Shown: positions 44,527-53,938 of the stretch, one piece after another
Layout of the letters: every line of letters starts with the position of its first letter
How positions within the stretch are numbered: the first letter of the stretch is position 1
Origin: Vibrio sp. RE88
GTDB lineage: Bacteria > Pseudomonadota > Gammaproteobacteria > Enterobacterales > Vibrionaceae
Assembly (NCBI RefSeq): GCF_013113835.1
Contig: NZ_VTYQ01000004.1
Location: forward strand, 434,001 to 498,000
Reading direction: 5' to 3'
DNA length: 64,000 bases
The notes under the pieces: model-generated
Seen by the model: only the letters and a program-made list of their open reading frames with translations
What the model was told of the DNA's origin: nothing
The model's database searches: none
Made by a program: the position numbers and the translations under genes

Positions 44527-44745
44527 TTGCACTTTGGGAGTTTTGAACCATATTTAAATGGTAAGGCAATCTGAACCGACCCGCATGGAGGATTTTCTGC
44601 CTTACCTACAATTTGGATGGATTCAACAAGTCATTTCGAGATCCTCGTTTTATGATCAGGACGCATCAACAGACGGTCTTGATTCGCAGACTCACGATTG
44701 AGTAACGAGGGATAGGGCGCACTGCAAGGTGCGCCTTTTGTCGTT
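44527..44745 (+). ncRNA. Candidate small RNA between clcA and the CobW-type gene
   Basis: A promoter-like TTGCAC (44527) and ATATTT (44550) are 17 bases apart. The expected start is immediately at a 5' hairpin whose arms GGTAAGGCA (44560-44568) and TGCCTTACC (44598-44606) pair perfectly. About 110 bases later a terminator forms from GGCGCAC (44716-44722) and GTGCGCC (44729-44735), followed by TTTTGTCGTTT. Both flanking genes are on the minus strand, so this plus-strand terminator needs a transcript of its own. The predicted RNA is about 180 nt. No long open frame is inside. It does not resemble Qrr sRNAs. Confidence 0.5.
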
Positions 44746-44754
44746 TAGAGAAGG

Positions 44755-45732
44755 TTAATTAAGTGAGGCAATTTGCTTGAGTACTTTTTCCAATTGATCC
44801 CATGGAAGAAGTTGGCTATCGATGACTTCCATGCGGCTTTCGAAGCCCTCTAGTGACATCTCATTAACAGAGACGACACCGTGGCTTACATTGAACGCAT
44901 AGCAGCCTCTATCAGTGTTCATCACGCCTTTGACACGTTCGGCAGTTAAGTCAGATAACATAGAAAATAGGTCATCAAAATTGAACGTGACTTCTGCACC
45001 AAATAACCAGCCACAACTAAAGTAACCTTGGCCTTTGTTTTCTTTGCGAACCATTATCTGATCTGGCGCTAGCGCAAATTGAGGTTCCGCCTCAGCATGT
45101 TCATGATGGTGCTGTGCAATATCCGTTGAAACCGATGGATCCCTTCTCTGGTTGTCCAGAAGTTCGATAGGGAAACGCCCTTGTTTGACGAGTTGACTGT
45201 AAATCTTGGGTGGATTTTGGTCGGATACCCAGTCGTTAAACGCATCGACGTCACTGACATGACATTCGTCTACTTTATTACCAATCACAATATCTGCGAT
45301 GTTGAGTTGGTCGTTAAAGTTTTGATTCTCCAAATACTTAGGGTTGGATAAGTTGCGTGGGTCGACTAAGCCAATGGTCGCTCTCAGGTCGATGTAATCT
45401 CGAAACTGAGCAGAGGTTAAGGTCGCGAGAATCTTGTGGGCGTGGCCCAAGCCGGTAGGCTCGACAATCAGGCGATCGGGTTGCGTGCGAAGCAAAGCAG
45501 TCAGAGCAACAGAAGTTGGGACTCCAGCAGCACAACACATGCAGCCGCCCGGCACTTCTTTGATCATCGCGCCTTGTTCGGTCAGCATTGCGCCATCAAT
45601 ACCAATTTCACCAAATTCGTTGACCAGAACCGCCCAGTTTTCGTCATCAGGTTTTTCTTTCAGAAGATTTAGAATTGTCGTGGTTTTTCCGGTACCCAGA
45701 AAACCAGTAATGATATTGGTTGGGATTTTCAT
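44755..45732 (-). CDS. CobW/YjiA-family GTPase (COG0523)
   Basis: 325-residue metal-chaperone-type GTPase. The P-loop is GFLGTGKTT; the metal-binding motif CXCC is in GGCMCCAAGVP; the NKXD motif is VIGNKVDEC; and a C-terminal CobW_C domain contains FNDDLFSMLSDLTAERVKG-type sequence. His-rich HHHEHAEAE (about residue 210) may bind metal. COG0523 proteins deliver zinc, nickel or cobalt to targets; the metal here is unknown and no Zur-like site was confirmed. Confidence 0.88.
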   Translation of the reverse strand: MKIPTNIITGFLGTGKTTTILNLLKEKPDDENWAVLVNEFGEIGIDGAMLTEQGAMIKEVPGGCMCCAAGVPTSVALTALLRTQPDRLIVEPTGLGHAHKILATLTSAQFRDYIDLRATIGLVDPRNLSNPKYLENQNFNDQLNIADIVIGNKVDECHVSDVDAFNDWVSDQNPPKIYSQLVKQGRFPIELLDNQRRDPSVSTDIAQHHHEHAEAEPQFALAPDQIMVRKENKGQGYFSCGWLFGAEVTFNFDDLFSMLSDLTAERVKGVMNTDRGCYAFNVSHGVVSVNEMSLEGFESRMEVIDSQLLPWDQLEKVLKQIASLN

Positions 45733-45798
45733 TATGCAAAACTCGTCGATAACAATGCTTTGACTATATCAAAGGTTAGCGTGGAAGTTAGAATAAAA

Positions 45799-45820
45799 AA
45801 CGGCGGTAGATACCGCCGTT
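45799..45820 (-). terminator. Intrinsic terminator after the RbgA-like gene
   Basis: AACGGCGGTA and TACCGCCGTT form a 10-bp palindrome; on the minus strand a TTTTTTATTC tract follows. Confidence 0.9.
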
Positions 45821-45827
45821 GTTGTGA

Positions 45828-46772
45828 TTAGCGTTTGTTCTTTAAGTAGCGTTTACGACGCTCTTCTTTTTTCTTGGCCTTCTCTTCTGCTTTGCGTGTT
45901 GCCTCGATCTCTACTTCGACCAACTCTTTGGTGATCATTTCTGGCAACTCAAGTGTTATTTGACCTAAGGTACCATTACGTAGTTCGTGAAGTAAGATTT
46001 CCGAACATTTATGCAGATCGACTCGTCCGCCAGAACGTAGCGCGCCTCTTCGACGACCGATTTCTTCCATTAGTTCTATGTCGCTTTCTGGCATTTCTTC
46101 GATCTGATAGCGCTCTTTCAAACGCTCAGGGTACGCTTTTGCAAGGTACTCAACTGTATAGAAAGCCACTTCTTCGTATTCCATAGCCGTGTCTTTAACG
46201 GCACCGGTTGCAGCGAGGCGGAATCCGCTGTGCGGGTTTTCTACTTTAGGCCACAAAATGCCGGGAGTATCCGATAAGACAATACCGTTTTGTAGGTTGA
46301 TACGTTGTTGACGACGCGTAACGGCTGGCTGGTTACCAGTAACTGCGATAGTACGGCCTGCAAGGGTATTGATAATGGTTGATTTGCCCACATTGGGAAT
46401 ACCCATGATCATGGTACGAATGTTCTTACCAATCTCTTCACGATGCGGCGCAAGTTTACGGCACAGCTCTAGGATCTTGTTAACTTCCTGAGTGTTGGAA
46501 GTCGTAATCGCCATCGCTTTTACATTGTGTTCTTTCTCGAAGTGTTCAATCCATAGTTGAGTTAACTCTGGATCGGCAAGGTCACGTTTATTCAGTACCT
46601 TAACGACTGGCTTTTCACCACGGATTTCAGAGATCATTGGGTTTTCACTACTGAATGGAATGCGAGCATCCAATACTTCAATAATGACATCTACTTGAGG
46701 GATCGCTTCTTCAATCTCTTTACGGGCTTTGTGCATGTGGCCCGGAAACCATTGAATTGTATTGTTAACCAT
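45828..46772 (-). CDS. rbgA: Circularly permuted ribosome-biogenesis GTPase (YlqF/RbgA)
   Basis: 314 residues with the permuted G-motif order G4-G5-G1-G2-G3: LNKRDLADPE (G4), then GIPNVGKSTIINTLAG (G1), VTRRQQRINL (G2) and LSDTPGILWP (G3). The N-terminal WFPGHMHKARKEI is the YlqF signature. The C-terminus is strongly basic (AEEKAKKKEERRKRYLKNK). The product acts late in 50S ribosome assembly in Bacillus; here the role is inferred. Confidence 0.9.
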   Translation of the reverse strand: MVNNTIQWFPGHMHKARKEIEEAIPQVDVIIEVLDARIPFSSENPMISEIRGEKPVVKVLNKRDLADPELTQLWIEHFEKEHNVKAMAITTSNTQEVNKILELCRKLAPHREEIGKNIRTMIMGIPNVGKSTIINTLAGRTIAVTGNQPAVTRRQQRINLQNGIVLSDTPGILWPKVENPHSGFRLAATGAVKDTAMEYEEVAFYTVEYLAKAYPERLKERYQIEEMPESDIELMEEIGRRRGALRSGGRVDLHKCSEILLHELRNGTLGQITLELPEMITKELVEVEIEATRKAEEKAKKKEERRKRYLKNKR

Positions 46773-47186
46773 TTGAAAATATTGCCCTCTAATTTAATGG
46801 TTTAATCTGCCGTGCAACTTTAAACATAACAAAGCGTTCGCTTATCACAAGTTTTTGAAGCCCAATAAGGCAGGGCAGATTGACTTGGGCGCAATATTAA
46901 CACCGACTTTAGTAATCTCATAACGAAGGGCAGGAGAAAAGCGACTAATCACATCAATCGTTTACGTTGTAGCCAGTTAGTGATGTCCGGTAAGAGTCGA
47001 ACTTCAATCTTTGCGTGAGCTCCATTGGTTTGGCTGACGTTATCACTACGTGTATCGGCTTCAAAAGCTCAAAGGGGTGAGCATTTGAAGCTAAGCAAAA
47101 AAATAGCCAACGCGTTGTAAAGACGCGATGGCTATTTCATAGAAATCCATCAACTCAGTTAGATGATGGGATGAACACTGCGAGAA
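46773..47186. other. Intergenic region with two large hairpins
   Basis: About 410 bases. The proximal part should hold the rbgA promoter. At 47058-47092, GCTTCAAA/TTTGAAGC and GCTCA/TGAGC stack around one mismatch into a 14-position hairpin with no T-run. The LPMO terminator follows at 47096-47137. No open frame was supported. Confidence 0.55.
47096..47137 (-). terminator. Terminator of the LPMO gene
   Basis: AAATAGCCAACGCGT and ACGCGATGGCTATTT pair over 15 positions with one mismatch. On the minus strand the stem is followed by a run of T. Confidence 0.85.
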
Positions 47187-48671
47187 TTAGTTGGCTGGTC
47201 GCCAAACGCCCCATTTGTCCTTACTGTATGTCGTTTCAGGATCATCACCGCCTTGTGTCCACCATTGTGCTTTCCACTCCTTACCAGCATATGACACAAC
47301 TTCACCGCCGACGTAAGTCGTTGATGAGCTCCAAGCATTCCCTGTATCTGGGTCCGGTTCTGGAGTTGGTGGAGGAGTGACACCGCCACCATCAACAACC
47401 ACCTCAAACGTAAAGGTCTCAGTTCGATCGCTGTTGGTCGCGCTCGCTGAGAAAATTAACGTTTCATTCTGAGTAATAGACTGGGTGTCGATAATGATCG
47501 AAGAAGAACCGTTATTCTGAATCTGTACAGGTGTGCCCTGAGTTTGAGTCAACGTTGCATTTTCTTCTGTTACGATGACGACTTTATCACCCGCGTTTAC
47601 GACATTATCACTTTGGGATAGCTCATAGAGTTGTCCTGCTAACGGATCAACATTGCCATTGTCGTCTCGGGAAACGGTCATTAGCCCTGAAGCACGGCTG
47701 TCCTTAGAGTTAAAGAAATTGCGTGACGGATCATTCTGGAAATACATGTAGTGCTGCATTTCTTCATGCCAATCACCGATAAAGACAGCCCCATCTTTGA
47801 ATTCTGCGTGCCAACCATTAATCTCAGAAGCAAGGAGACGATCCCAGTCACCAACGTTGTTTGAATCTACTCTGATATCAAAGCTACGTGCAACCGCGCC
47901 ATCCTTGTTGATGATGTCATATTTTACTACATCGCCAATTTCAGGTGCTTCCAATCCACTAGGGATAAAGGACGCTCCACGATGCAAATCTGGTTCTGGT
48001 GCTGGCTCAGGAGGTGGAGTGTTACCATTCTTAATCGTAATATCAGAACAGTTGTAGAAGCCTTCACCCGCGGCATCATCTCGTTGCCAACGCACAAAGA
48101 GAATGGCGTCTCCAGATCTATCAGATGGGATAGTTACGTTGATTCGGTATTTTCCGTTCTCTACAGGTACATTGCCCGTTTCTTGAATCAAATCTAGATC
48201 GCCCCAAGCTAGCCCTTTAGACAGGTCAGCATTTGGTTTGGTTAAGTAAAATTCCCAGAAAGAAGGGTTGTGCGGTGCCGTGGCATTAAACACATATTCG
48301 AATGTACCCGTGTTCATTTCTGTACGAGTCCAGGCCGTATGCGGGGCTCCCATGCCACGTTTCTGAGGATCGTTTGCGTAGCATAAAGTGCCATCTGGAA
48401 TAGCGGCTCTTACTGCACTCTGGTTGTTAAAGTCGGTAATGTTCTTTGCGTATTCATTTCGCTGTACGAACGGGTAAGATCCCGAAATGTCTTTGGCATT
48501 TGAACAAGCGGCGTTGGGTGGACTGCCAGACCAGATACCGCCTTGTTCGTAACAAATGTTTTGTCGAGCATTTGGATATTCAGACCATCCATGTGCGTAA
48601 GCAGTTGATGGAAGTGCAGAAAATACTGCAAATCCTACTGCTAATTTAAAGATGTTTTTTTTCGCTGTCAT
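47187..48671 (-). CDS. Secreted chitin-active lytic polysaccharide monooxygenase (AA10) with chitin-binding module
   Basis: 494-residue secreted copper enzyme that cleaves crystalline chitin oxidatively. The signal peptide is cut after AYA, exposing His1 (HGWSEYPNARQNIC) for the copper brace. The second copper His is probably in GAPHTAWTR. The AA10 domain ends near residue 225 (VRWQRDDAAGEGFYNCSDI) and is followed by a proline-rich linker (PPPEPAPEPD), a domain I do not recognise (about 235-350), a short beta domain (about 360-440), a second Pro-rich linker and a C-terminal CBM5/12 (WSSSTTYVGGEVVSYAGKEW). The start at 48671 gives a clean signal peptide; an upstream ATG adds 20 residues. It resembles the spindolin-like chitin-binding proteins of vibrios rather than GbpA. 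Confidence 0.88.
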   Translation of the reverse strand: MTAKKNIFKLAVGFAVFSALPSTAYAHGWSEYPNARQNICYEQGGIWSGSPPNAACSNAKDISGSYPFVQRNEYAKNITDFNNQSAVRAAIPDGTLCYANDPQKRGMGAPHTAWTRTEMNTGTFEYVFNATAPHNPSFWEFYLTKPNADLSKGLAWGDLDLIQETGNVPVENGKYRINVTIPSDRSGDAILFVRWQRDDAAGEGFYNCSDITIKNGNTPPPEPAPEPDLHRGASFIPSGLEAPEIGDVVKYDIINKDGAVARSFDIRVDSNNVGDWDRLLASEINGWHAEFKDGAVFIGDWHEEMQHYMYFQNDPSRNFFNSKDSRASGLMTVSRDDNGNVDPLAGQLYELSQSDNVVNAGDKVVIVTEENATLTQTQGTPVQIQNNGSSSIIIDTQSITQNETLIFSASATNSDRTETFTFEVVVDGGGVTPPPTPEPDPDTGNAWSSSTTYVGGEVVSYAGKEWKAQWWTQGGDDPETTYSKDKWGVWRPAN

Positions 48672-48731
48672 TTTCGTATTCTCTTCGCATTCTAAATTCA
48701 TGACTATGTGTTCATCTATTCGGTTGTTCAC

Positions 48732-49428
48732 TAATGATTAGCACATGTTCCTATTTTAATTATTTCTATTAGAAACGATGGAAATATAATTTGAGTTTTG
48801 ACTTAATAAAGATCTTATATTCATTGTGTGAATTAAGATCTCAAATATCAAACTTATTGAAAACTTGACATAAGTTTTGCTAGCAACTTTAAGTTGTTGA
48901 ATGTTATGGGTTTAGGTTGGCTTGCACTATGTTGGTTAAATGGAGAAGAAAAAGGTTGGATCTGATTTTTATATTTTGCGACGCTGGTTCAAAACTTTTT
49001 ATGTTTATTAAAAAATTAACAATAATTGGAAAGTTAATAACTATTTCATGACATTGCCAAGGGTTTTTTATCTCTCAAAATAACTCATTTTCACTGTGAA
49101 TGTATTTGTCTATTAAATTTAGATTGGCTTATTATTTGTATTGTTATATCTATTTTTGTGAATGGGTTGATTGTGCCCAAGTGCACTCGTCAATGATGAA
49201 ACTTGCGAGGAACTGGCTTTGATTTCGATCGACTTGGACTTCACTAAGTAAAGCGTCGAACTCGAGAATAAAATGTAAATGGAACAGTATACTTAGGAGG
49301 TTCATTCAACAACTGGAATATTCAGTTTGTTCCCAGATGTTTGCTTACGGCAGAATGGCTTATCACGCGTTAAGCCACTGCTTAGTATCAGTGTTGGCTT
49401 TCCGTTTGTTCACTTTAGGAGAATCAAC
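48732..49428. other. AT-rich intergenic region between LPMO and DUF302 genes
   Basis: About 700 bases between divergent genes with no supported gene. Symmetric sequences include AAAACTT-GACAT-AAGTTTT (48860-48878) and CAACTT-T-AAGTTG just after it, the first containing TTGACA. An AGGAGG near 49297 has no start codon after it. Confidence 0.5.
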
Positions 49429-49881
49429 ATGTTTAAGTTTACCTCTTTGGCTGCCATCCTGCTTTCTGCGTCAATGTCTGTAATGGCAGCACAAGGTGTC
49501 GTCAAGGTTGAGAGCCAGTATTCAGTAAAAGAAACCGCAGATAGATTTGAAGCGATTGCAAAGAAGAAAGGACTTAATGTTTTTGCTCGAGTCGATCATC
49601 AAGCTAACGCTGCAGGAGTTGATATGGAACTCCGGCCTACAGAGCTGATTATTTTTGGCAACCCTAAAGTGGGGACTCCACTGATGCAGTGCGCACAGAG
49701 TGTTGCGATTGATCTGCCACAGAAAGTGCTGATAACGCAAGGTGAAGACAAAAAAGTATGGCTGTCTTACAACGATCCTAATTATCTTAAAGAGCGCCAT
49801 GAAATTAAAGGTTGCGACAAAGTACTGACTAAGATTACTGGTGTACTAGGCGCGCTATCTAAAGCGGCAACCAGCCAATAG
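49429..49881 (+). CDS. DUF302 family exported protein
   Basis: 150 residues: a signal peptide (MFKFTSLAAILLSASMSVMA, cut before AQG) and a DUF302 domain with SVKETADRFEAIAKKKGLNVFARVDHQANAAG, ELRPTELIIFGNPKVGTPLMQ and DLPQKVLITQGEDKKVWLSYNDP. The fold is known, but the function is not settled. AGGAGA lies seven bases before the ATG at 49429; longer in-frame starts upstream are rejected. Followed by a terminator at 49901. Confidence 0.88.
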   Translation: MFKFTSLAAILLSASMSVMAAQGVVKVESQYSVKETADRFEAIAKKKGLNVFARVDHQANAAGVDMELRPTELIIFGNPKVGTPLMQCAQSVAIDLPQKVLITQGEDKKVWLSYNDPNYLKERHEIKGCDKVLTKITGVLGALSKAATSQ

Positions 49882-49900
49882 CCTAACGTAGCACATCGAT

Positions 49901-49930
49901 AACAAGCAGCACTTTACGCTGCTTGTTTTT
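49901..49930 (+). terminator. Intrinsic terminator after the DUF302 gene
   Basis: AACAAGCAGC and GCTGCTTGTT form a perfect 10-bp stem with loop ACTTTAC, followed by TTT. Confidence 0.82.
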
Positions 49931-50121
49931 GCATTTACCCCGTCAGCTAGCTTTCGTTAAACATATTATTCAATAAGTATCACAATTAAATGTGAATCAT
50001 TTGCATTACCAATGTGTTGTGATTAGCTTTGTCAGGATTTCAAACCTATGGCATGGCTCTCTTTTAATCTTTGGAGTCAGCGTCATCGATTATAAGTGAC
50101 TTACATTTTCAGGATTGATAT

Positions 50122-50520
50122 ATGATCAGAAAACTAACGTTGGTACTCGCCTTGATTTCAGGTCTTGCTTCGGCTCAGGAAGACATTGCTCAAAACGAAG
50201 CAAACCACTGGTTGCAGCTTGTTGATTCTCAACAGTATCAAACAAGTTGGGAGCAATCGGCAGAGTTTTTTCGTAAACAAGTTCCTCTGCAAAGCTGGGT
50301 AAAAGCAGCTAAAGAAACACGTGAACCTCTTGGCGTTATTGAATCACGCGAAGTGATGCACAGTGAAGCGATTGAATCCTTGCCTAACGTCCCGAAAGGT
50401 GAGTATGTCGTTATTCAATATCGAAGTGACTTTGTCGTCGAAAACGAAGCGATTGAAACCGTTACCCTTGTTAAAGATGGTAACGACTGGAATGTTGTTG
50501 GCTATTACGTTACTTACTAA
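50122..50520 (+). CDS. DUF4019 family exported protein
   Basis: 132 residues with a short signal peptide (MIRKLTLVLALISGLASA). The domain has ANHWLQLVDSQQYQTSWEQSAEFFRKQVPLQSW and ends with TVTLVKDGNDWNVVGYYV, the pattern of DUF4019. No catalytic residues are evident; function unknown. It has its own upstream spacer, and a 7-bp hairpin (CCTTGCC/GGCAAGG) after the stop may be a weak terminator. Confidence 0.82.
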   Translation: MIRKLTLVLALISGLASAQEDIAQNEANHWLQLVDSQQYQTSWEQSAEFFRKQVPLQSWVKAAKETREPLGVIESREVMHSEAIESLPNVPKGEYVVIQYRSDFVVENEAIETVTLVKDGNDWNVVGYYVTY

Positions 50521-50894
50521 ATTTTGTCTACGTCTAGTGCCTTGCCTTAGGTTGTTTAGCTTATGGCAAGGTATTTTAATATGCGATTTTGATCATCTTT
50601 GATTATTTGCTGGACGAAAGGCCGGATTGAACCATTAAATTGGTAAAAATAGAGATTGGCAGTACGAAGGTAGCCAGAACCCAGTGGCACAGAACTTCTG
50701 TGTTATATTTGTGTAAATTTAAAAAGCCATATATTTCTGATGGTTATTTCGATTTGATTTTATATAACTAAAATGTTTCATTATTATTCAATTTGTGCAC
50801 TAGGAATGATTAATACCTCTTTGGTGGTATTAATGAAAATATTTATAACTAATATATTCCCGATCATCTACCTTCGAAAAAGATCGAATATGTT
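50521..50894. other. Intergenic region ahead of the NIT-domain chemoreceptor
   Basis: 374 AT-rich bases with no open frame. It contains the weak hairpin after the DUF4019 gene and, at 50809-50834, a perfect inverted repeat listed separately. Confidence 0.5.
50809..50834. repeat. Perfect inverted repeat upstream of the NIT-domain chemoreceptor
   Basis: ATTAATACC and GGTATTAAT are separated by eight bases, 60 bases before the start codon. A regulator binding site or a 5' UTR hairpin are both possible. Confidence 0.6.
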
Positions 50895-52895
50895 ATGAAA
50901 ATAATAAAAAACCTTTCGTTCCGGCAGAAATTGCTTCTACTAGTAACGCCACCTGTACTAGGTGCTCTGTTTTTTTCTTCTGTTAATTTAACCGCTGCAT
51001 ACAAAGATAAAGCCGCTGTTGAGGAAATACAGTCTTTAGTCGCTCTTTCTATTGAAAGTAGTCGCGTTGTACATGAACTTCAGAAAGAGCGTGGTGCGAC
51101 GTCGGGTTTTATTGGTTCGGGAGGCACTGCATTTAAGGATACTATGCTTGCTCAACGTAAAACTACAGATAATGTTTTACGCAAGGAAGCAACACTTCTA
51201 TCGTCAAAAAGTGCAGAGCTAAAAAGCATAAACCCTGAAGTGTACACCTCAATTACTGATGTTCTTCAAAAACTTAATCGGGTCGCGGAACTGCGAACTA
51301 CAGTAGACAAGCTTGATATTTCTGCTGGAAAAGCGGCTGGCTTTTATACTGATCTCAATGCTGATTTACTTTCATTGAGTGGAGATATTGCCAACCTTTC
51401 TACTTATGGGAGCCTAACCACGCAACTGCGAAATTATTATACTTTTATGCAGGCAAAAGAATCAGCAGGCCAGGAAAGAGCGATACTTAGTATTGCTTTA
51501 TCCAATGACATGTTTAATCCAGGGGTATACCAGAAAGCGGTACAACTGGATTCGTTTCAAAAAGCGTATTTAAATGAATTTTCTCAGTTCGCAACGCATG
51601 ATCAAATTCGCAGTTTAAACGACCTGAATACGAGCCAAGGCGGCCAACGAGTCGCAATGATTAAAAAAGTTGTCAATGAAAGATACAAAGATGGCAATTT
51701 TGGTATAAAGGGCGAAGAGTGGTTTAAAGCTGCGACTGATAGAATTAACTTGATGAAGCAATTGGAAGACAACTTGGCCAGTGATATAAATTTATTGGTC
51801 AGCCAGTTAAAAGCTGAAGCTGATAAAGCCATTGTTTACTCTTTAACGCTGACAATTGTATTAATACTGGCAACGCTGCTCCTTTCTATTTTTGTTTCTC
51901 GATTGCTAATAGGGCAGGCGTTAAAACTTTCTGAAACTATAAATTTGGTTGCGAGTAATAAAGACCTTTCTTATCGTGCTCCTGTTCAATCAGAGGATGA
52001 ATTGGGAACGAGTGCTAAAAGCCTTAATGATATGCTCGACATATTCTCGGATATGGTTCGTAAGATTGAGGCGAGCAGCATCCAACTTGCAACTGCGGCG
52101 GAGCAAACCAGTGCATCGGTCAATGACAATGCCAAGAGCCTTGAAAAGCAGAGCATAGAGACGGCTCAGGCAGCGAGCGCAACGGAGCAAATGACGGCGA
52201 CGGTTAATGAAATTGCAGCCAGCACTACCACAACAGCAGAGTCCGCGAATCGGGCTGCGGCACTTTCTTCGGACGGTGTCAGCGAGGTAGAGAACACGGC
52301 AGAGAGTATGTTGGTGTTGAATGAGCAAATGGCGACGGCTAATTCTCAGGTTCTTAAGCTAAAAGATTCAAGTAAAGAAATTAATGAGATTGTGGACGTC
52401 ATTAAATCTATTGCCGAGCAAACGAACTTACTCGCATTGAACGCAGCTATCGAAGCGGCGCGTGCTGGCGAACAGGGACGAGGCTTTGCTGTGGTAGCGG
52501 ATGAAGTGAGAACGTTGGCTCAAAGAACCCAAGAATCGACACAGAAAATTGAAGCCATGGTCGTCGGGTTCCAGTCAGAAGCGGATGCTGTTTCTCAATC
52601 CATCGAGTCGTCGTTTGGTTATGTGAAAGTATCACAAGAGCAAACACTTTCAGTAAGAGGCAAATTGGAAGAGATTAACAGTGCGATTGTCTCGATTACC
52701 GATATGTGTAATCAAGTTGCGACAGCGGCGGAACAGCAGGTTGCAACAACCAATGAGATTGCAGTGAATATCCGCACGATTAATGACCTTGCTGAAGTGA
52801 GCTCGGAAGTGGGTGGGCAGATTTCTGTCGCTGCTCAGGAACAGACTCAACTATCGTTAAAACAACACGAATTGGTTGCGCAGTTTAAGCAGTAG
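50895..52895 (+). CDS. Methyl-accepting chemotaxis protein with NIT (nitrate/nitrite-sensing) domain
   Basis: 666-residue chemoreceptor. After the first membrane helix (about 12-30) comes a helical periplasmic region of about 280 residues with the NIT signatures [17 protein letters not shown] and [20 protein letters not shown]. The second helix (about 315-340, [21 protein letters not shown]), HAMP and the signalling domain follow ([33 protein letters not shown]). NIT domains (PF08376) bind nitrate/nitrite in proteins such as NasR, so nitrate taxis is the natural reading, matching the nitrate assimilation genes in this window. The actual ligand is inferred from the fold. Confidence 0.9.
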   Translation: MKIIKNLSFRQKLLLLVTPPVLGALFFSSVNLTAAYKDKAAVEEIQSLVALSIESSRVVHELQKERGATSGFIGSGGTAFKDTMLAQRKTTDNVLRKEATLLSSKSAELKSINPEVYTSITDVLQKLNRVAELRTTVDKLDISAGKAAGFYTDLNADLLSLSGDIANLSTYGSLTTQLRNYYTFMQAKESAGQERAILSIALSNDMFNPGVYQKAVQLDSFQKAYLNEFSQFATHDQIRSLNDLNTSQGGQRVAMIKKVVNERYKDGNFGIKGEEWFKAATDRINLMKQLEDNLASDINLLVSQLKAEADKAIVYSLTLTIVLILATLLLSIFVSRLLIGQALKLSETINLVASNKDLSYRAPVQSEDELGTSAKSLNDMLDIFSDMVRKIEASSIQLATAAEQTSASVNDNAKSLEKQSIETAQAASATEQMTATVNEIAASTTTTAESANRAAALSSDGVSEVENTAESMLVLNEQMATANSQVLKLKDSSKEINEIVDVIKSIAEQTNLLALNAAIEAARAGEQGRGFAVVADEVRTLAQRTQESTQKIEAMVVGFQSEADAVSQSIESSFGYVKVSQEQTLSVRGKLEEINSAIVSITDMCNQVATAAEQQVATTNEIAVNIRTINDLAEVSSEVGGQISVAAQEQTQLSLKQHELVAQFKQ

Positions 52896-52915
52896 TAGGT
52901 TGGTTATCTACTAAG

Positions 52916-52950
52916 AGAAGCCCCAGAAGCTTTTAGTTTCTGGGGCTTCT
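52916..52950. terminator. Terminator-like hairpin between convergent genes
   Basis: AGAAGCCCCAGAA and TTCTGGGGCTTCT pair perfectly (13 bp) around a nine-base loop. No clear T-run on either side, so efficiency is uncertain. Confidence 0.6.
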
Positions 52951-52966
52951 GGTATTAGGAGGAAAA

Positions 52967-53938
52967 TTAACTCTGCGTTTTGTTGAGTGACTTGCTGTCA
53001 TACATCGCGGCATCCGCTTCGCCAAGATAGTCTGTCAACTTGCTAGGATCTGCATCACTCGCCAATTCTACACAGCCGATAGAGTACTGAGGTATATGTT
53101 CTTTGCACGATGCTTTAAGGCTTTCATCCAGCCTTTCAACAAAACGGGATTTATCCATTTCTTGTTCACTATCGAGTAAGACGACAAATTCATCACCACC
53201 CCAGCGGGCGACTAAATCGCTCTTTCTGACACTCTTGAGCAGGGCTGTAGCAAAATCTTTAAGTATTTGGTCTCCAACAGCGTGGCCCCATTGGTCGTTA
53301 ATGGCTTTGAATCCATCAATGTCGAGATACATTAACATGCTGGAACGGTTGAATGAGTTCGAGAGGCTGATATGGCGCTCGAAAGATTCCGTAAAACCGC
53401 GTCGGTTTAGCGCTTTCGTAAGTTCATCAAAACGACTTTCTACTTTGAGTTGATTGGCTTTGTACAAGTAGGCCAAATCACTGTTAATGGTGTCTCGTAG
53501 AAATTCAAGGACCAGCATGAGCTTTTCGGAATAATCCGTTGGTCGCTGATCCATGACACATAGAGTACCGAAGCTGTTTCCGTCAGGCCACTGAATCGGA
53601 TAGCCCAAATAGCTTGAAAAATTGTCTTCCGTGAATTCAGGATTGTCTAACCATCGATCATCTTTGTTGGCATCTGACACGTACATGGGTTGGTTTTTTT
53701 GTACGACGCTATGGCAGTAAACATTTGTGTTCTTATCAGCATATACTCCGGGATCGTAGTGAGAGGGAGCCGTTTCGGACGACACCAAAACTTCAATCCC
53801 GTTGGTTGTCGCTTGAGTGACGAACGCAGCAGGGGCGTCGAATAGCAAGGCAATCATATCAACTAACTTCTGCCATCGCTCCCAATCGACATCTTCGATT
53901 TTTCCGTAGTAACACGACCCGTATTTGTAACCAGACAT
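52967..53938 (-). CDS. GAF-GGDEF diguanylate cyclase, soluble (second copy of the type)
   Basis: 323 residues: a GAF-like N-terminal sensor (WERWQKLVDMIALLFDAPAAFV, GYPIQWPDGNSFGTLCVMD) and a GGDEF domain with an intact motif (ARWGGDEFVVLL) and an RKSD inhibitory site five residues earlier. No membrane helix. It shares architecture with the gene at 7489-8457, e.g. the WP-G--FG--CV-D strand of the GAF core. Ends convergently against the NIT chemoreceptor. Confidence 0.88.
   Translation of the reverse strand: MSGYKYGSCYYGKIEDVDWERWQKLVDMIALLFDAPAAFVTQATTNGIEVLVSSETAPSHYDPGVYADKNTNVYCHSVVQKNQPMYVSDANKDDRWLDNPEFTEDNFSSYLGYPIQWPDGNSFGTLCVMDQRPTDYSEKLMLVLEFLRDTINSDLAYLYKANQLKVESRFDELTKALNRRGFTESFERHISLSNSFNRSSMLMYLDIDGFKAINDQWGHAVGDQILKDFATALLKSVRKSDLVARWGGDEFVVLLDSEQEMDKSRFVERLDESLKASCKEHIPQYSIGCVELASDADPSKLTDYLGEADAAMYDSKSLNKTQS

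Noticed and set aside
44348..44745. Possible Qrr quorum-sensing sRNA near the cqs genes.
   Set aside because: The conserved Qrr core (GGGTCACCTAGCC) is absent from the candidate transcript.
48860..48878. TTGACA with an inverted repeat, considered as a promoter for the DUF302 gene.
   Set aside because: No matching -10 at proper distance and more than 500 bases from the gene.
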